A stretch of 64,000 bases of DNA from Bacillota bacterium (lineage in GTDB: Bacteria; Bacillota; Clostridia; Acetivibrionales; DTU013), in NCBI GenBank assembly GCA_023409735.1, contig JAEYRB010000035.1:1-64000 (forward strand). The letters run 5' to 3'. Numbering within the stretch: position 1 is the first letter of the stretch; each line of letters opens with the position of its first letter. Position numbers and translations under genes: made by a program. This document shows positions 63,529-64,000 of the stretch, piece after piece. The notes beneath the pieces are model-generated. The model did no database searches. It had not been told where the DNA came from and saw only the letters and a program-made list of their open reading frames with translations.

Positions 63529-64000
63529 AATTAGGATTATGGTAGCTGATGACCATGCGTTAATAAGGGAAGGACTAAAGCAGATACTTGAGCTTGAAGA
63601 CGACATGTCTGTAGTTGCCGAGGCGGCAGACGGAAATGAAGCAATCATGCTTGCGAGAAGCTATAGACCGGATGTTGTTTTAATGGATATTAACATGCCA
63701 AAAATGAATGGGCTTCAGGCTATAAAGGAAATAAAGCTTGAGAAGCTTCCTTGCAGTGTTATTGTGTTAACAATTCACGAGGATAGGGAGTATTTATTTA
63801 AGACGCTGCAAATCGGAGCAGAGGGCTATGTGCTTAAAGATGCTGAAATATCTGTAATAATTGAGGCAATAAGGAGCGTTGTTTCCGGCAAACCATACAT
63901 TCAGCAGAACATGACAGGTGAGCTGATCAGAGAATTTAACAAAGTGTCAATGCACGATAAAGTAAGGTATACAGATAGCAGACTAACATCAAGAGAGACT
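63518..64000 (+). CDS. degU: DegU-like response regulator, 3' end outside the window
   Basis: 161 codons are visible before the window ends. The start is ATG 63518 with AAGGTGG upstream, overlapping the degS stop. The receiver domain starts MENKIRIMVADDHALIREGLKQI; the phosphoacceptor Asp is in RPDVVLMDINMPKMNG near residue 55, followed by TIHED and YVLKDAE. The beginning of a LuxR-type HTH (LTSRE) is reached at the edge. It is NarL/FixJ family and the partner of the DegS-like kinase. Confidence 0.9.
   Translation, partial: MENKIRIMVADDHALIREGLKQILELEDDMSVVAEAADGNEAIMLARSYRPDVVLMDINMPKMNGLQAIKEIKLEKLPCSVIVLTIHEDREYLFKTLQIGAEGYVLKDAEISVIIEAIRSVVSGKPYIQQNMTGELIREFNKVSMHDKVRYTDSRLTSRET

Overview
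The window looks like the chromosome of a low-GC, Gram-positive, anaerobic, spore-forming clostridium. The supporting evidence is strong GGAGG-type ribosome binding sites with frequent GTG/TTG starts, GatCAB, the acetate pathway (pta-ackA), ferredoxin-dependent 2-oxoacid oxidation, a Spo0E-type phosphatase, DegS/DegU, an agr-type peptide signalling locus and a giant SLH-anchored surface protein. The species cannot be fixed from sequence reading alone.

Layout. 1-2.4 kb: the end of a repeat-rich lipoprotein gene, a small hypothetical gene and a membrane/aminopropyltransferase-like fusion. 2.9-6.4 kb: gatC-gatA-gatB, with a three-copy 46-bp repeat just before gatB. 6.5-15 kb: the housekeeping run pta, ackA, DUF177, rpmF, DUF512 radical-SAM, der, plsY, gpsA. 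15.3-17.6 kb: apgM, then a 1.1-kb intergenic block of structured repeats around an unlisted 53-residue membrane protein. 17.6-23.7 kb: a membrane-anchored unknown, tcdA, a P-loop ATPase and a four-subunit 2-oxoacid:ferredoxin oxidoreductase. 23.7-26.8 kb: a YmaF-like His-rich protein, a lipoprotein, a CapA-like protein and a Spo0E-like phosphatase. 27.1-32 kb: a two-component system whose kinase has an in-frame stop, followed by a decayed ABC-2/M1-peptidase gene. 32.1-37.2 kb: tRNA-Ala and accessory-looking genes (NhaC antiporter, ANT(6)-like nucleotidyltransferase, MocR regulator divergent from an EamA exporter). 37.5-45.8 kb: one 2756-residue SLH surface protein. 45.8-58.3 kb: ferritin, phosphoesterase, BioY with a BirA-type operator, a 2-hydroxyacid dehydrogenase, birA, a TAXI-TRAP transporter (SBP, DUF1850, fused permease), PiT + DUF47 phosphate uptake, and murG. 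58.4-62.1 kb: a hypothetical gene, an agrB-agrD pair, a convergent AgrC-like kinase, a truncated receiver-like protein and tRNA-Lys. 62.3 kb to the end: degS and the start of degU.

The genes form plausible working units: pta-ackA make ATP from acetyl-CoA, and the oxidoreductase can supply acyl-CoA and reduced ferredoxin. BirA can both use biotin and regulate BioY. AgrB/AgrD/AgrC-like form a cell-density signalling set.

The least explained material is non-coding. Family A (16.6-17.6 kb) is a set of hairpins sharing a TACAANC heptaloop, with paired-base changes between copies. Family B is four dispersed copies (45.9, 46.1, 52.9, 55.1 kb) of a roughly 57-base element opening with a covarying GAA-triloop hairpin. 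Both are candidates for undescribed structured RNA or repeat families. All calls come from reading the sequence; no database search was run.
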